DNA of 64,000 bases. Source: Diphasiastrum complanatum. Its lineage: Eukaryota; Streptophyta; Lycopodiopsida; Lycopodiales; Lycopodiaceae. Under the pieces are notes generated by a model, which worked only from the letters and a program-made list of their open reading frames with translations, was not told the DNA's origin and searched no databases. The stretch covers positions 1,078,217-1,142,216 of the forward strand of contig CM055108.1 in assembly GCA_029204225.1 (NCBI GenBank). The letters run 5' to 3'. Positions 11,324 through 21,876 of this stretch are shown piece by piece; within the stretch, counting starts at the first letter, position 1, and the number at the start of each line of letters is the position of its first letter. Position numbers and translations under genes: made by a program.

Positions 11324-12856
11324 ATGGGGGAAGCATTTCCAGGCTCAAAATCAAAAGATCAAACTGATGCTGTAGCTGAATCAGTTGCAGCCTCGGAAGC
11401 AAAACCAGCAAATCAGACTGATTCACAGGGAATGATCAGCTCTCAAGGTGAAAGCGGCCTGAGGCGGCGATCAGAAAGCATCCATTCCACCTCTTCTCAA
11501 CCCAAATTCCCCCACCTTCAGAATGAGCAACCCCCTCCAAAGAAAGGCTCTCTGGACCCCAATTTGAACTGGACGATCCCTGCATCAGCACCCGTGCACA
11601 AGAGGGCCAGGGAGAGCCCCCTCAGCTCCAAGGCCATCTTCCAGCAGAGCCATGCAGGGCTCTCCAACCTGTGTATTGTCATTTTGGTGGCCGTGAAGGG
11701 CAGGCTGATCATTGAAAACCTGAAGAAGTATGGGCTATTGAGTCAAGCAAGCTTCTGGTTCAGCTCCATGTCTGCTAAGGACTGGCCGCTTCTCATTTGT
11801 GGGCTGTCCCTACCCATCTTCCCAATCTTAGCTCTTGTTGCTGAGAAATTGATGGCAAGTGCCTTGATTTCTGAGGGTATGGTCAGGCTTCTGCACTTAG
11901 TAAATTGCACAGTTGCAATTCTTTACCCTGCTTATGTGATAGAGAGTGTGAAGTCTACCCCAGTCCCAGGCTTTGCTCTCATTTTCTTGGCAATCACAGG
12001 CTGGATGAAGCTTGTTTCTTATGCCCACACCAATGCAGACATCCGGCAGCTCGCGCTTTCTGGCGGCGAGAAACCCGATATTCCAGCTGATGCGCAGGTG
12101 GTTGATTATCCAGATAACATCACAGTGGCAAATATTGGGTACTTCATGGTGGCACCCACATTGTGTTATCAGCTTAGCTATCCCAGATCCCCCTGTGTCA
12201 GAAAAGGCTGGGTTTTGGGACAAATTGGCAAACTGGTTGTGTTTCTGGGGCTTGCAGCATTCATCATAGAGCAATATATCACCCCTACTATTAAAAACTC
12301 AGAGCATCCACTAAAAGGAAACTTTTTGTCTTCAATTGAGAGGATGTTGAAGCTGTCCATTCCAACTCTGTATGTATGGCTTTGCATGTTTTATGTCTTC
12401 TTTCATTTATGGTTCAACATTCTGGCTGAGCTTTTACGCTTTGGGGATCGTGAGTTCTATAAGGATTGGTGGAATGCAAAGACTGTGGAGGATTACTGGA
12501 GGATGTGGAATATGCCTGTGCATAGATGGCTTGTGAGGCACATCTATTTTCCATGTCTCCGCCTTGGGATTCCGAAACACACAACCTTGATTGTTGTATT
12601 TACAATTTCTGGAATATTTCATGAAGTTGTTATCGGAATCCCTTGCCACTTCTTCAGATGCTGGGCCTTTCTAGCCATAATGCTCCAAGTGCCCCTGGTC
12701 CTTCTTACAAATTGGCTACAAAGAAAGTACCAAAGTTCTACGATGGGGAACATGATTTTTTGGTTCTTTTTCTGCATTGTAGGTCAGCCCATGTCAATTT
12801 TGCTGTATTACCATGAGCTTGTTGTGAAGCAGCAACAAGCCCTGCAGGTTCAGTGA
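11324..12856 (+). CDS. DGAT1: Diacylglycerol O-acyltransferase 1 (DGAT1), intronless
   Basis: Catalyses acyl-CoA + diacylglycerol to triacylglycerol, the committed last step of storage-oil synthesis, in the ER membrane (MBOAT family). The frame is open from 11180. I chose the ATG at 11324 (510 residues) because this is the usual plant DGAT1 length and the extra 48 upstream residues look like leader. Visible landmarks, numbered from 11324: acidic/Ser-rich N-terminus with RRR at 47-49; conserved ESPLSSKAIFQQSHAGL near 97-113; KLVSYAHTNADIR near 229-241; APTLCYQ at 277-283; FYKDWWN at 378-384; and SGIFHEVV with the MBOAT His at 433. It ends with a YYHE motif and no lesion. Flowering-plant DGAT1 genes have about 16 exons; this copy has none, suggesting a retrogene or complete intron loss. 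No poly(A) tract or target duplication was seen. Confidence 0.93.
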   Translation: MGEAFPGSKSKDQTDAVAESVAASEAKPANQTDSQGMISSQGESGLRRRSESIHSTSSQPKFPHLQNEQPPPKKGSLDPNLNWTIPASAPVHKRARESPLSSKAIFQQSHAGLSNLCIVILVAVKGRLIIENLKKYGLLSQASFWFSSMSAKDWPLLICGLSLPIFPILALVAEKLMASALISEGMVRLLHLVNCTVAILYPAYVIESVKSTPVPGFALIFLAITGWMKLVSYAHTNADIRQLALSGGEKPDIPADAQVVDYPDNITVANIGYFMVAPTLCYQLSYPRSPCVRKGWVLGQIGKLVVFLGLAAFIIEQYITPTIKNSEHPLKGNFLSSIERMLKLSIPTLYVWLCMFYVFFHLWFNILAELLRFGDREFYKDWWNAKTVEDYWRMWNMPVHRWLVRHIYFPCLRLGIPKHTTLIVVFTISGIFHEVVIGIPCHFFRCWAFLAIMLQVPLVLLTNWLQRKYQSSTMGNMIFWFFFCIVGQPMSILLYYHELVVKQQQALQVQ

Positions 12857-13303
12857 TTGAGCTACCCATTTTGTCTGCTTACGTGAATGTTTATGATTAC
12901 GGCCATAAATTGTGTGTGTTTTGATAGAAGCTGCCATACCCATGCTTTCAGGCACAAAATGCAATTTTTATGGAAAACTATTTGTAAAATATTTGACAGA
13001 ATAGCATCTTCAATTCTATGCAGGAAAACTTGCTGTGTGAAAAATCATAGTTACCATAAAAACATGTTGCTCCTTCCTGGGAATGGGGAATTCCCTCCCC
13101 TCTGAGCAAAGGCCATGTTCCTAGGAACTTTGATGTTGCCTGGGGAATTCTCCCAGCGTTCCTCAACGGTGGGAATGCTTTCCCTGGATAATGCAATTAC
13201 CTGTTCTTTGAGGAGCTAATTTCATCCCAGCCTTGATTTCAGAAATGTTGATGCCTTGTGTGATAAGAAACAACCTCATAAACAATTGGATAGATAATGT
13301 TGT
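12857..13303. other. DGAT1 3' region, no other feature
   Basis: Probable 3' UTR followed by unremarkable sequence. A GGGAATTCYCC-like motif recurs at about 13086-13098 and 13141-13152. No AATAAA was noticed near the stop and no coding signal is seen. Confidence 0.5.
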
Positions 13304-13421
13304 CATAATTCTGGGGATGACCCAACGGGGTTGGCTCAACTGGTTAGCTTGGCATCCAAAGTTTCTTTGGTCCCAGGTTCGAGCCTCCCCTTGGAAACCA
13401 AGAAGCATAATTCTGGGGATG
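13304..13421 (+). mobile_element. tRNA-derived SINE-like insertion with 16-bp TSD
   Basis: A perfect 16-bp direct repeat (CATAATTCTGGGGATG) at 13304-13319 and 13406-13421 brackets an 86-bp unit. The unit carries an A-box-like TTGGCTCAACTGGTTAGC and a B-box-like GGTTCGAGCC, the two halves of an RNA polymerase III promoter with tRNA-like spacing. This is the structure of a short tRNA-derived retroposon (a SINE head or tRNA retropseudogene). There is no poly(A)/(T) tail. It lies about 450 bp downstream of DGAT1 on the same strand. Confidence 0.65.
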
Positions 13422-13697
13422 GCAGAATGAAGGGACACTATATCATAGGTGTCTTTTTTATCAAATTGGGATCAACCCACCTAGCCTTAGTTTGACCAAT
13501 CCAATCTAATGTTTCAAAAGCTATAAATAGACCAAGGACCCGCGTTTGAGATGTGACATGTTTAGGAGCTTATAATAAGACTAGCGATGTGAGCCCACAA
13601 GTCTACGGGGAGGAGTTTTGGGCGGGCAGGGCAGGGGAAAGTTAAAATTTTGAAAAATGGGGATTTTTGTTTTTGGGCTGAGTCAGGCTGCCCGCGG

Positions 13698-13785
13698 GGC
13701 AGCGCGACCGCTGTCCAAAAAAAAAACATGTTTAAAAAGGGTCCCGAACAGCGCTCGCGCTGCCAGTCACAGCGTGAGCGCTGCC
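13698..13785. repeat. GC-rich inverted repeat (hairpin)
   Basis: GGCAGCGCGACCGCTGT (13698-13714) and ACAGCGCTCGCGCTGCC (13748-13764) are reverse complements with one mismatch around a 33-bp loop. A third copy of the right arm, ACAGCGTGAGCGCTGCC, follows at 13769-13785. The GC content contrasts sharply with the AT-rich surroundings. It may be part of an unknown small transposable element. Confidence 0.7.
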
Positions 13786-13862
13786 TGTTGCCCGGGAACA
13801 CTATAATTTTAATTATAATAGATTAGCTTAGACTTACAAAATGGGTATTCTACATCTATTGA

Positions 13863-14537
13863 AACACAAGAGCTCTGGTAGCATGTGAAAGATTTCAGAT
13901 CATTCAAGATCCAATCCATGTCCCTGATCTTTGGTTACAATAAGGAGCAAACCAACAACCCTGCCAATGTAGAGAAAACAACATCTACATACAAAATGAG
14001 ATGCAAACTCTAAGGAAACACTGATCAAACATGAACCAAAACATAAAATATGTTTGTTGTCCGTACAATTACAGTACCCTACTATATTTCACACGTGTGG
14101 AACCAAAAATAGCAAAATATGAGCATTCTACACACAAGATTGCAAGATAACACCAAGATAGTGCACTAATGAGTAGTAGAACCCAAAGAGAACCATGTAT
14201 AATGATGAAATGAGAGAGAGAAGAGAGAAGATGTGTCTCTCCACGAGTTACATCCTTTAATAGAGTGTCCAAACCCTATTTGGCCACTTGGCTTTCCCTC
14301 CAAAATGTAAACCCTACTATTTTTGGGTCTAGATTCAATGTACCCAAAGTTCAAATTTGAATCTCTCTCAAACTCGACTACCAACTTTTCCACACTTTCA
14401 AAAAGTGTTTATTGAATGTATTTTAAACTAATATAACTTCAAAAGTTTATCTCTAAGTCTAAAATGAGTTTTGGCCTCTTATTGACAGTTTACCAAAATA
14501 TGACTAAACTAGACTAAACTAGTTGAAATCTCTCACA
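13863..14537 (-). mobile_element. 5' LTR and PBS remnant of truncated Copia element (family of 47014-52488)
   Basis: 13884-14537 is about 654 bp and matches both LTRs of the element at 47014-52488, starting TGTGAGAGATTTC and ending TTTCACA on the minus strand. The next 20 bp (13863-13883) resemble that element's PBS leader (AACACAAGAGCTATGATACCA there), so this is a 5' LTR with a few bp of internal sequence, then truncated. It is not a solo LTR. Confidence 0.75.
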
Positions 14538-15300
14538 TTTTCCACCCAAGCTACTTCCACTGGAGAAATGGATTTAGAGATCATAGATAGTTGATACTGA
14601 TAAAAAATTCGTCTCACTTGATGTGGATGAGACACATGTACAAATTTTTTTAATAGAAATATATTTACAGTTTTCTATGGTTGTTCTTACTTGTTTGTTT
14701 TCCTGTTATTAATTCAGGTCATGATTCATTCATCTTCAATTTCTACGGTTTTCTGACATGTTTGTTTTTCATAGCCTTGGTCTGCCTTGCCTTTACCATG
14801 GTTTTTTTTGGATAAGTTCAGAATGATGATCTAATCAAACCTTTGCCACAACCAATCCAAACATGCGACATTAGTTCACTTAGATTTGTTGCAGCAAAGC
14901 TTTGATCAGATCATCATCTAAACATATCCAAATATGCCAAGACAAGGACAATACAGACCAAGGCAATGAAGACCAAAAATACAACCGATATATACGAGAC
15001 TTCAACAAGGGCAAGCGTCGATTCGATATCTGATTGTAGTGGTCGCTAGAGTTCAAGTGACTGAAGATTTCGATTTTGTGATCCTTCATTCTGAACTCAC
15101 TAGTCATTTTGTTTTCTTTCTTTCTTGTGATATCAAATCGATGCGCACCTCCCATATAGTGCACGGTGGGTTCATTCAGACGCGCTGAATCGATATCAAC
15201 CTCTTCTAATGTGTGCTTGCGGAAAATTCCAATCTCATCCTAACGATATCGGATCAACGTGCGCACTATTGTTCATTTCTCTACCAATATCATTCTGTCA
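14538..15300. other. No recognisable feature
   Basis: AT-rich single-copy-looking sequence with no domain, RNA or repeat signature. The small minus-strand frame at 14880-15164 has no supporting motif. Confidence 0.5.
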
Positions 15301-15892
15301 CGTTGAACCAATATCAGGTTCAATATGTCTAGTTCCTCCATGTCCTCAGATAACAAAATTCTGGATTTTTTGAATGCCAGTGACATCCATCTGAGAAATT
15401 AGAGTATTTTGCGAGTATTTTTTTTGCTCCCTTCAATATCAATAAGCTAGTTTATGAAAATCGTTATAATTTAATTTCTTATCTTGATAATTTTTCTCAG
15501 ATTATTAGTACTCATGTTTTGGATATAGATAGTTTTTGTTTCGTTCATTTTCAAGACCTTGTGCATTCCCAACCATCCTCTAAGCATAAACACAATAGAA
15601 AGTCTGCATGACCATTTCAAAAGAAATATATATTCTGATCACAAAAGGATATGTCGCCTTATAATCAAAGGAATGGCTTTTGTCTTTTACATATCTACTG
15701 AAATTTCAGATGATGAGTCTGTTGAATCTTCAATTGTTCCATTGATCGAAGTATCTGCACCTACTCCAGTTGATGTAGATGATGCAGATACTGATATAGG
15801 GGTTGAAGCTGAAGCATCTTTGGCTTCAGATTCTCAAAAAACTCTCCCTCGTTTTATAATCCTCTCTGATTCTCTTCCATCTGCATCTCTTG

Positions 15893-16714
15893 TGTGAGAA
15901 ATTGGCAAAAATCTAGCTTGGTATTTTTTATGATAGAAGTTTGTAAGTGAATCTCACATGTGTGGAGGACTTCCCACGTGTGGATAATTGTAAAGTAAAT
16001 AAAAAATGTTTGATATAGGGGTCTCATAGAATTTCATAGTCAAGCATTTAGGTGTAGGGTGTTGATAGGGTCAAATTTGGCATAGATGGCAAATTATCCA
16101 TTTCCACTTGTAATGCCACTATTGAGCCAAAATAGAGTAGGAGGCCAAAATTGTGCCAATTAGAGTGTAGACAAGTGTAATGTTTTTGTTTGATGAAGTT
16201 TAAGAGGTCCAATAGGATTTAGAGGTGGAACCATGAGTGGTCCAATAGAATTTGAGGTTTGCTTGAAAATGGTCCAATAGAATTTAGAGGTGCATGGATC
16301 AATGGTCCTATAGGATTAAGAGGTGGAAAAGAGTGGTCCAATCATAATTAAGCATAATGGTAGCTCGTGGATCTACTAGTATCATTGTGCACCTCATTTG
16401 GATCTAATTGATTTTGATATTGAGTGGATTTTGACTATAAGTGATTTTCTAGCTTTCTCTCTCTACCCGAGAGCTATTGATGATTTTCTCTCTCTACCCA
16501 AGGAGAGCAGCTGTTTTAACTTAGATTACTTTTAAAACACTTCCCATATGTGTGAGTGAGAGTTGGAAGTGATTGAATGCATGTAGTAGTGTGTTTTTGC
16601 CATAGATTCAAAGATAGATCTTGAATCTCAATCTAGTCTTGATCTTGGTGCATCTACACACCTTAGGAGATCACAAGTACATGTTGTGGATAGTCCACAC
16701 GTGTGAAATCAACA
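15893..16714 (+). repeat. 5' LTR of element A
   Basis: 822 bp, TGTGAGAAATTGG...GAAATCAACA. Shares its body with the LTRs at 20158, 39508, 40957 (inverted) and 58744. Contains CTCTCTACCCGAG and ACACGTGTG words common to all copies. Confidence 0.92.
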
Positions 16715-16727
16715 TGGTATCAGATCC
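16715..16727 (+). promoter_or_regulatory. Primer-binding site of element A
   Basis: TGGTATCAGATCC, one change from the initiator-Met tRNA complement TGGTATCAGAGCC found in its relatives. Confidence 0.85.
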
Positions 16728-17849
16728 TACCTAAGGTTACCATGCATTTTGATCCATTTGAGTGAAAACTATTCATCAATCTTGAGCTAGAAATTGTCAA
16801 GATCCATTTTCCTAGCTATCTTGTCCAATTTTGGATCAAAAGAGATCAATAGGGCATTGATTGGGTCTGATCTGGTATTGTACAGAATCAGGTGCTCGGA
16901 CACGTGTGAGGAACATACAATTCCAGTTTGGGAGTTCTCTTTCATGTTTGATCCAAAAATCTTGCTAGATAGCTTGTTTTGAACATTAGGGGAGTTTTGA
17001 GATCCAAAAAGACCCTTTAAGAATTCGTGCAAGATATCTTTTATATTATTAAAATATTATAACACTAATACTTTTGACTTCCCATAACTTTTTAATCATA
17101 TCTCAAAAGTATGTCATGTAACATATCATTGGAAAGCCCTTGTTGAGTGCTTTCCAATGCACCAAACTCCGCTAAATTTGGACTTACCACTAAAAAATTA
17201 TGCCATTTTTAGTGTGGAATCAAAATGTGGACTCAAAAAGTTACGTTACGTAAATTTCAAATTTGAGTGTTTTGATTGGTCCATGTGTAAGAAAAATTTA
17301 AGAAAAAAAATAAAAAGAATCTTTACAAAGGGTCTTTTTTGGATTTAGAACTCCTCTAATGGCTATTTTTGTCTAGTTTCTAATGCAATCAGTTTCATTC
17401 CATTTGGTTGAGCCAATCAAAAGTTATAAGCTTTTGAAGAGGGTTAGGTAGGGCACCTAGACCTAGGTGGACACATTTGATTTGGTCAAGAGATTGCCTG
17501 TTTGATCCAAAATCACAGTTGAATGCTTACCAATCTCATCTATATGTGATCTAGGCACTGTTTTGAGATCTAAGCCATTTTGTTTCATGCAATATCACTG
17601 TATTTGAGTCAAATTTGGTTTCTTAGTGTATTTCACACGTGCTAAGAGTGTTTGATCCTAACTTTGCCCATACTCCATCATTTGATGTGAAGTAGATCTA
17701 GTTTTGGAGAGATTGAGATAGCTAGTGAGAATCATCTCACAGTTTGTTGCAAGATCTTGCATAGGAGTTGGTAGCACACCATTATTGGATCCTTTAGTGA
17801 GAGAGATGCAACATTTTTTGTTCATCACATTTATCTATCTCCACTTTAC
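16728..17849 (+). other. 5' leader of element A
   Basis: About 1.1 kb untranslated leader, homologous to the leader of element B (59493-60236). An extra segment (about 16985-17345) ending in TTTGGATTTAGAACTCCTC is absent from the B leader, so it is either inserted here or lost there. Confidence 0.6.
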
Positions 17850-19270
17850 ATGACTTCAATGAGTTCATACTTGTTGCAATCAAGGGAGAGATTGTCTACT
17901 TCCAATTATACAATATGGAAGTTGAGGATGGAGTCCATCTTTGATACTCCAAGATGTGATGGACATTGTACTTGGGATTGACGAGGAGACTCAAGTCCTT
18001 CAAGAAGTACAAAAATACAAGAAGAGAGCTAGGATGGCTCTCCACTACATTAAGATGAATGTCTTTAATGAGATATTGAGGGAGATTGGTGATTGTTCTA
18101 CATCCAAGAAAGCTTGGGATTGTCTCAAGTCCATTTATGAGGCTAAGAACACCTCTAGGCTCCTCACTCTTAGAAATCAAATCTTCCAAAGTAGTCAAAA
18201 GAGTGATGAGAGTGCATCTAATTATGTGTTGAGAGTCAAGGATATTCATAGGGAGCTTGCATGTATTGGTGACTCAATCAATCAAAGTGAGCTAGTCCAA
18301 GTCATTCTCAATGGCTTGAGAGATGAATATGACAACCTTGTCCAATCCTATGCCATTAAGGAGGAGCTACCAAGTTTGGAGGCCCTTCAAAGTGTGCTTA
18401 TTTCTGAAGAATCAAGACAAGAGTACAAGCTCTTGAGGATGGACAAGCTATCACTCAATCATGATGATGTCAAAGTTCTATTTGCCAAGCACAAAGAGAG
18501 GAGTAAGAAGCAACACCATCACTTCTCTAATGAAAAAGCTAAAGACCAAGATGGAGAGGAGGAATATGATTCCTCTAAAGCTTCATCATCCAAGCTCAAG
18601 AAGAAGAAGATCGAGTGCTTTTATTGTGGCAAGAAAGGCCATTATGCCACCAATTGCTTCAAGAAGAAGAATCAACTCAATCAAGCCAATATCACCAATG
18701 AGAAAGAAGACTATATTGCAAGTGATGGAGAAGGCTCTCTTATGACATCAAGCTTCTCCTCTTCCACCTTCAACAAGGATGACTCATGGTATATTGATAA
18801 TGGAGCATCTTCACATATGTGTGGCTCCAAGCACTTTTTTCATCTATTATGCCTTATGATGGAGTCAAGAAGACCATATACATTGCAAGTAAGCATGAGT
18901 GCAATATTGAAGGAGTAGGGATTATTTCCTTGAAGCTTGCATCTTCCAAAGATCTCTTTCTCAACAATGTTTTTTTTGTCCCAAAGCTTACAAAGAACAT
19001 CTTAAGTGTTGGCCAACTTCTTGATAGTGGCTTTGATGTCAATTTCAATATTGACAATTGTGTGATCAAGAAGGATGGTGAGATCCTTGCATATGGATCA
19101 AGATTTGAAGGCATCTACAAATTGGATCCAAGTGAGAGTGCAAACTCTCTTGATGTTTCTTATATGTCCAATATTTCAAAGGAGGATGATCACACAAGAT
19201 GCACATATCTTCTCTCTTCAAGTATTATGGTGTATGAGTATTCCTTATTATTCAAAGCATATGTTGAGGA
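17850..19270 (+). pseudogene. gag / protease region of element A
   Basis: The ATG at 17850 opens a Copia gag that shifts frame at about 17938 and continues at 17941-18918. Seen are a UBN2-type capsid region (KRARMALHYIKMNV, RLLTLRNQIFQSSQKSDES), a zinc knuckle CFYCGKKGHYATNC at about 18616-18657 and the protease-like motif IDNGASSHMC. The usual DSGAS has become DNGAS. After another frame change at about 18830 come the C-terminal protease strands (FVPKLTKNILSVGQLLDSG, then GEILAYGSRFEGIYKLD). The frame ends near 19463 without a GAG-pre-integrase motif. Confidence 0.85.
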
Positions 19271-19279
19271 GAAATTCTC

Positions 19280-20100
19280 ATTGAAGATCCAAGCCCCCGA
19301 GTCTTTATGGCTCACCTTACATGGCAAAGAGGGGCATCTTTCATGTTGTATCTACTACAACACATTCATATATGCTTCTCTTCCTTTCCTTGAAATGCTA
19401 TCTTGCTTCATTGAATTTTTTTGGATCTCAAAGTTCAAGAAAAGCTATACTAGTTTTGTATGATGCTTATGGTATGGACATGTTTCTTGTCATTATTGAC
19501 TTAGATGTGTTTCCAATACTTTTTGAAAGCAAGATATTGTATTGTCAAAAGTATGCTCTCGGTTCTAGTAAGAACAAGATTGAGCTTGGTGCTCACTTTT
19601 TTGAAAATCATGTTTTCACATGTTTTGAGGCAAATTGTAAACTCCTCTTGAGATTAAATGAAGCATCCAAAGTGGACACTTACATCCTTGAGAGAGTAAC
19701 TAGAATAAAAAAGATCAAGATAGTCTTTGATATCAAGATTAGATCCATCATGGATATAGTTCATTGTATGTGGACTAGTCAAGCTAGAAAGCATAATCTT
19801 GATAATCATCATTGTTTCACATCTTATGATCTTGATCTCCATGATCCTTATGAGGCTTGGAAGCCTCAGATTTCTCTATTTATGGTGCATCCATCATGCA
19901 AGTGGAACTTTCAAAGCAAACATCATCATCAAGCATGGAGGAAGCCCATGATCATAGTGGCATATTGGTGGAGCACTCTTCAAAGGCATTGGCAAGAGAT
20001 CTCTACCAAAGAGATCTTATCATGGATATGGTGAGGGTGCTGCTATGATGGATCCCTTGGCTGATCTTCACTTCTTATGCATACCAAAGGATCCAGTCAA
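19280..20100 (+). other. Non-pol insert replacing integrase/RT in element A
   Basis: Where integrase, RT and RNase H should be, a plus-strand frame (to 20034) encodes unrelated sequence. It includes SSKNKIELGAHFFENHVF, then NEASKVDTYIL and Trp/His-rich sequence. No known domain is recognised. The SSK...HF...C...EAS..DT.IL pattern also occurs in the corresponding place in the element at 47014-52488. It could be a shared accessory region or a captured host fragment. Confidence 0.5.
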
Positions 20101-20157
20101 AAAGATTTACAAATTTCTCAAGTGATCTAGTACCTTTCCAAGCTATTTTTTGAGGAG

Positions 20158-20980
20158 CGTGAGAAATTGGCAAAAATCTAGCTTGGTATTTTTTATGATA
20201 GAAGTTTGTAAGTGAATTTCACATGTGGGGAGGATGTTCCCACGCATGGAGAATTGTAAAGTAAATCAAACTGTTTGATATAGGGGTCTCATAGAATCTC
20301 ATAGTCAAGCATTTAGGTGTAGGATGTTGATAGGGTCAAATTTGGCATAGATGACAAATTATCCATTTCCACTTATAATGCCACTATTGAGCCAAAATAG
20401 AGTAGGAGGCCAAACTTGTGCCAATTAGAGTGTAGACAAGTGTAATGCTTTTGTTTGATGAAGTTTAAGAGGTCCAATAGGATTTAGAGGTGGAACCATG
20501 AGTGGTCCAATAGAATTTGAGGTTTGCTTGAAAATGGTCCAATAGAATTTAGAGGTGCATGGATCAATGGTCCTATAGGATTAAGAGGTGGCAAAGTGTG
20601 GTCCAATCATAGTTAAGCATAGTGGTAGCTCGTGGATCTACTAGTATCATTGTACTCCTCATTTGGATCTAATTGATTTTGAGATTGAGTGAATTTTGAC
20701 TGTAAGTGATTTTCTAGTTGTCTCTCTCTACCCGAGAGCTATTGATGATTTTCTCTCTCTACCCGAGGAGAGCAGCTTGTTTTTACTTAGATTACTTTTG
20801 GAACACTTCCCATATGTGTGAGTGAGAGTTGGAAGTGATTGAATGCATGTAGTAGTGTGTTTTTGCCATAGATACAAAGATAGATCTTGAATCTCAATCT
20901 AGTCTTGATATTGGTGCATCTACACACCTTAGGAGATTACAAGTACATGTTGTGGACAGTCCACACGTGTGAAATCAACA
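20158..20980 (+). repeat. 3' LTR of element A
   Basis: 823 bp. Its first base pair reads CG instead of TG (C for T). Otherwise very close to the 5' LTR, with scattered substitutions. Confidence 0.92.
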
Positions 20981-21876
20981 TCTTGTTAATCAATTAACTC
21001 TACTCGATGTTCCCTTATATTTTATAAATAATGAAAGTTATATTTCATTTAATGATATAGAAGATGTTTTGAATTTGAGAGAGGATGAAATCCTCTCAAT
21101 TTTTGCTGAAAAATTATCATAATTTTTTGACATTGTTGATTACACATATGATGACCTTGACAATGAGATAGATTATGATAAAGATGGCAATTGGAAATCT
21201 GGCAATGAGACCTTGGAGGCCATGATTGAAAAATCTAAAGCCTATGAAAAAACTTTGCCTACAGAGGAGGAATTTTTGGAATTCCAAAAAAAATATCCCC
21301 CAAGGCCTAGATATATCCCCTCCGAAAATGTAGAGGCCATTGAAGGACATGACATTAGCAAAATTCGTTGAATACGATGATTATGATTTGGTATGTAGAT
21401 ATTATATTGCTATTTATATTGTTCAGTTTTCTTATTTCAAACATTGTGTTAAAGTATGAGACCATTTTAAATTTATTTTCTTTTCTCGTTTATAGGATGG
21501 TATTGAAGTAGATGCCTTTGGTATGAAACATGGAGGCGTCTGCGGGAGAAAGGATGTGTCTCTATCTCATTATTTGAAAAACTTTCAAAATAATGAGATT
21601 TGTATATATCATTCATCTTTTGATCCATATGCAACCACTGTCATCGTGGCCATCAAATCATTATCAGTTTGATTAGGAGGCCATAAGTACGCAAGGGGAA
21701 CATATAAAATAATTTTGTGAAAAGGGATTTGGCTATTAAAATACTGGGTTATACTCCCAATGCTAGTAGAATATGCAAGTAAATAAGTTTTTCAATAATA
21801 CGGACCTCAGCATGCAATGTGCATATGTGAACATTTTTTTAATGGAATTGGCAGAACACTTTTCATATTTGGATCT

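Larger units (their letters stand above)
15893..20980 (+). mobile_element. Complete non-autonomous Ty1/Copia-type element A (TSD TCTTG)
   Basis: 5,088-bp element bounded by LTRs 15893-16714 and 20158-20980 and flanked by the exact 5-bp duplication TCTTG (15888-15892 and 20981-20985). A PBS (TGGTATCAGATCC) follows the 5' LTR directly and a short purine run (GAGGAG) precedes the 3' LTR. The interior has a gag gene, zinc knuckle and protease-like motif, then about 800 bp of sequence with no integrase, reverse transcriptase or RNase H. It must have moved using proteins of a related element, such as those at 38.6-44.1 or 58.7-62.3 kb. Confidence 0.9.
15307..21672 (+). pseudogene. Unidentified split gene interrupted by an LTR retrotransposon
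   Basis: Coding-like plus-strand segments lie on both sides of the Copia element 15893-20980. Upstream (15307-15892) there is a start MSSSSMSS, then acidic, Asp/Ser/Val-rich sequence after frame breaks. Downstream (20986-21350) there is Asp/Glu-rich sequence with KKYPPRPRYIPSENVEA. After an AG acceptor near 21495 comes IEVDAFGMKHGGVCGRKD. The frame before 15892 runs directly into the frame after 20986 once the element and one 5-bp target copy are ignored, so the element inserted into this reading frame. Internal stops (for example near 15400 and 21120) show it was or is decayed. The family is not recognised. It converges with the transposase-like gene at 21877-23549, so it may be part of the same unknown transposon or an old viral/host gene. 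Confidence 0.4.

Noticed and set aside
13884-14537. Solo LTR of the element E family
   Set aside because: The 20 bp on one side match the PBS leader of element E, so it is a 5' LTR of a truncated element; no TSD.
19321-20034. Reverse transcriptase in element A
   Set aside because: No YVDD, LYGLKQ, GSLMYL or RNase H motif in any frame.
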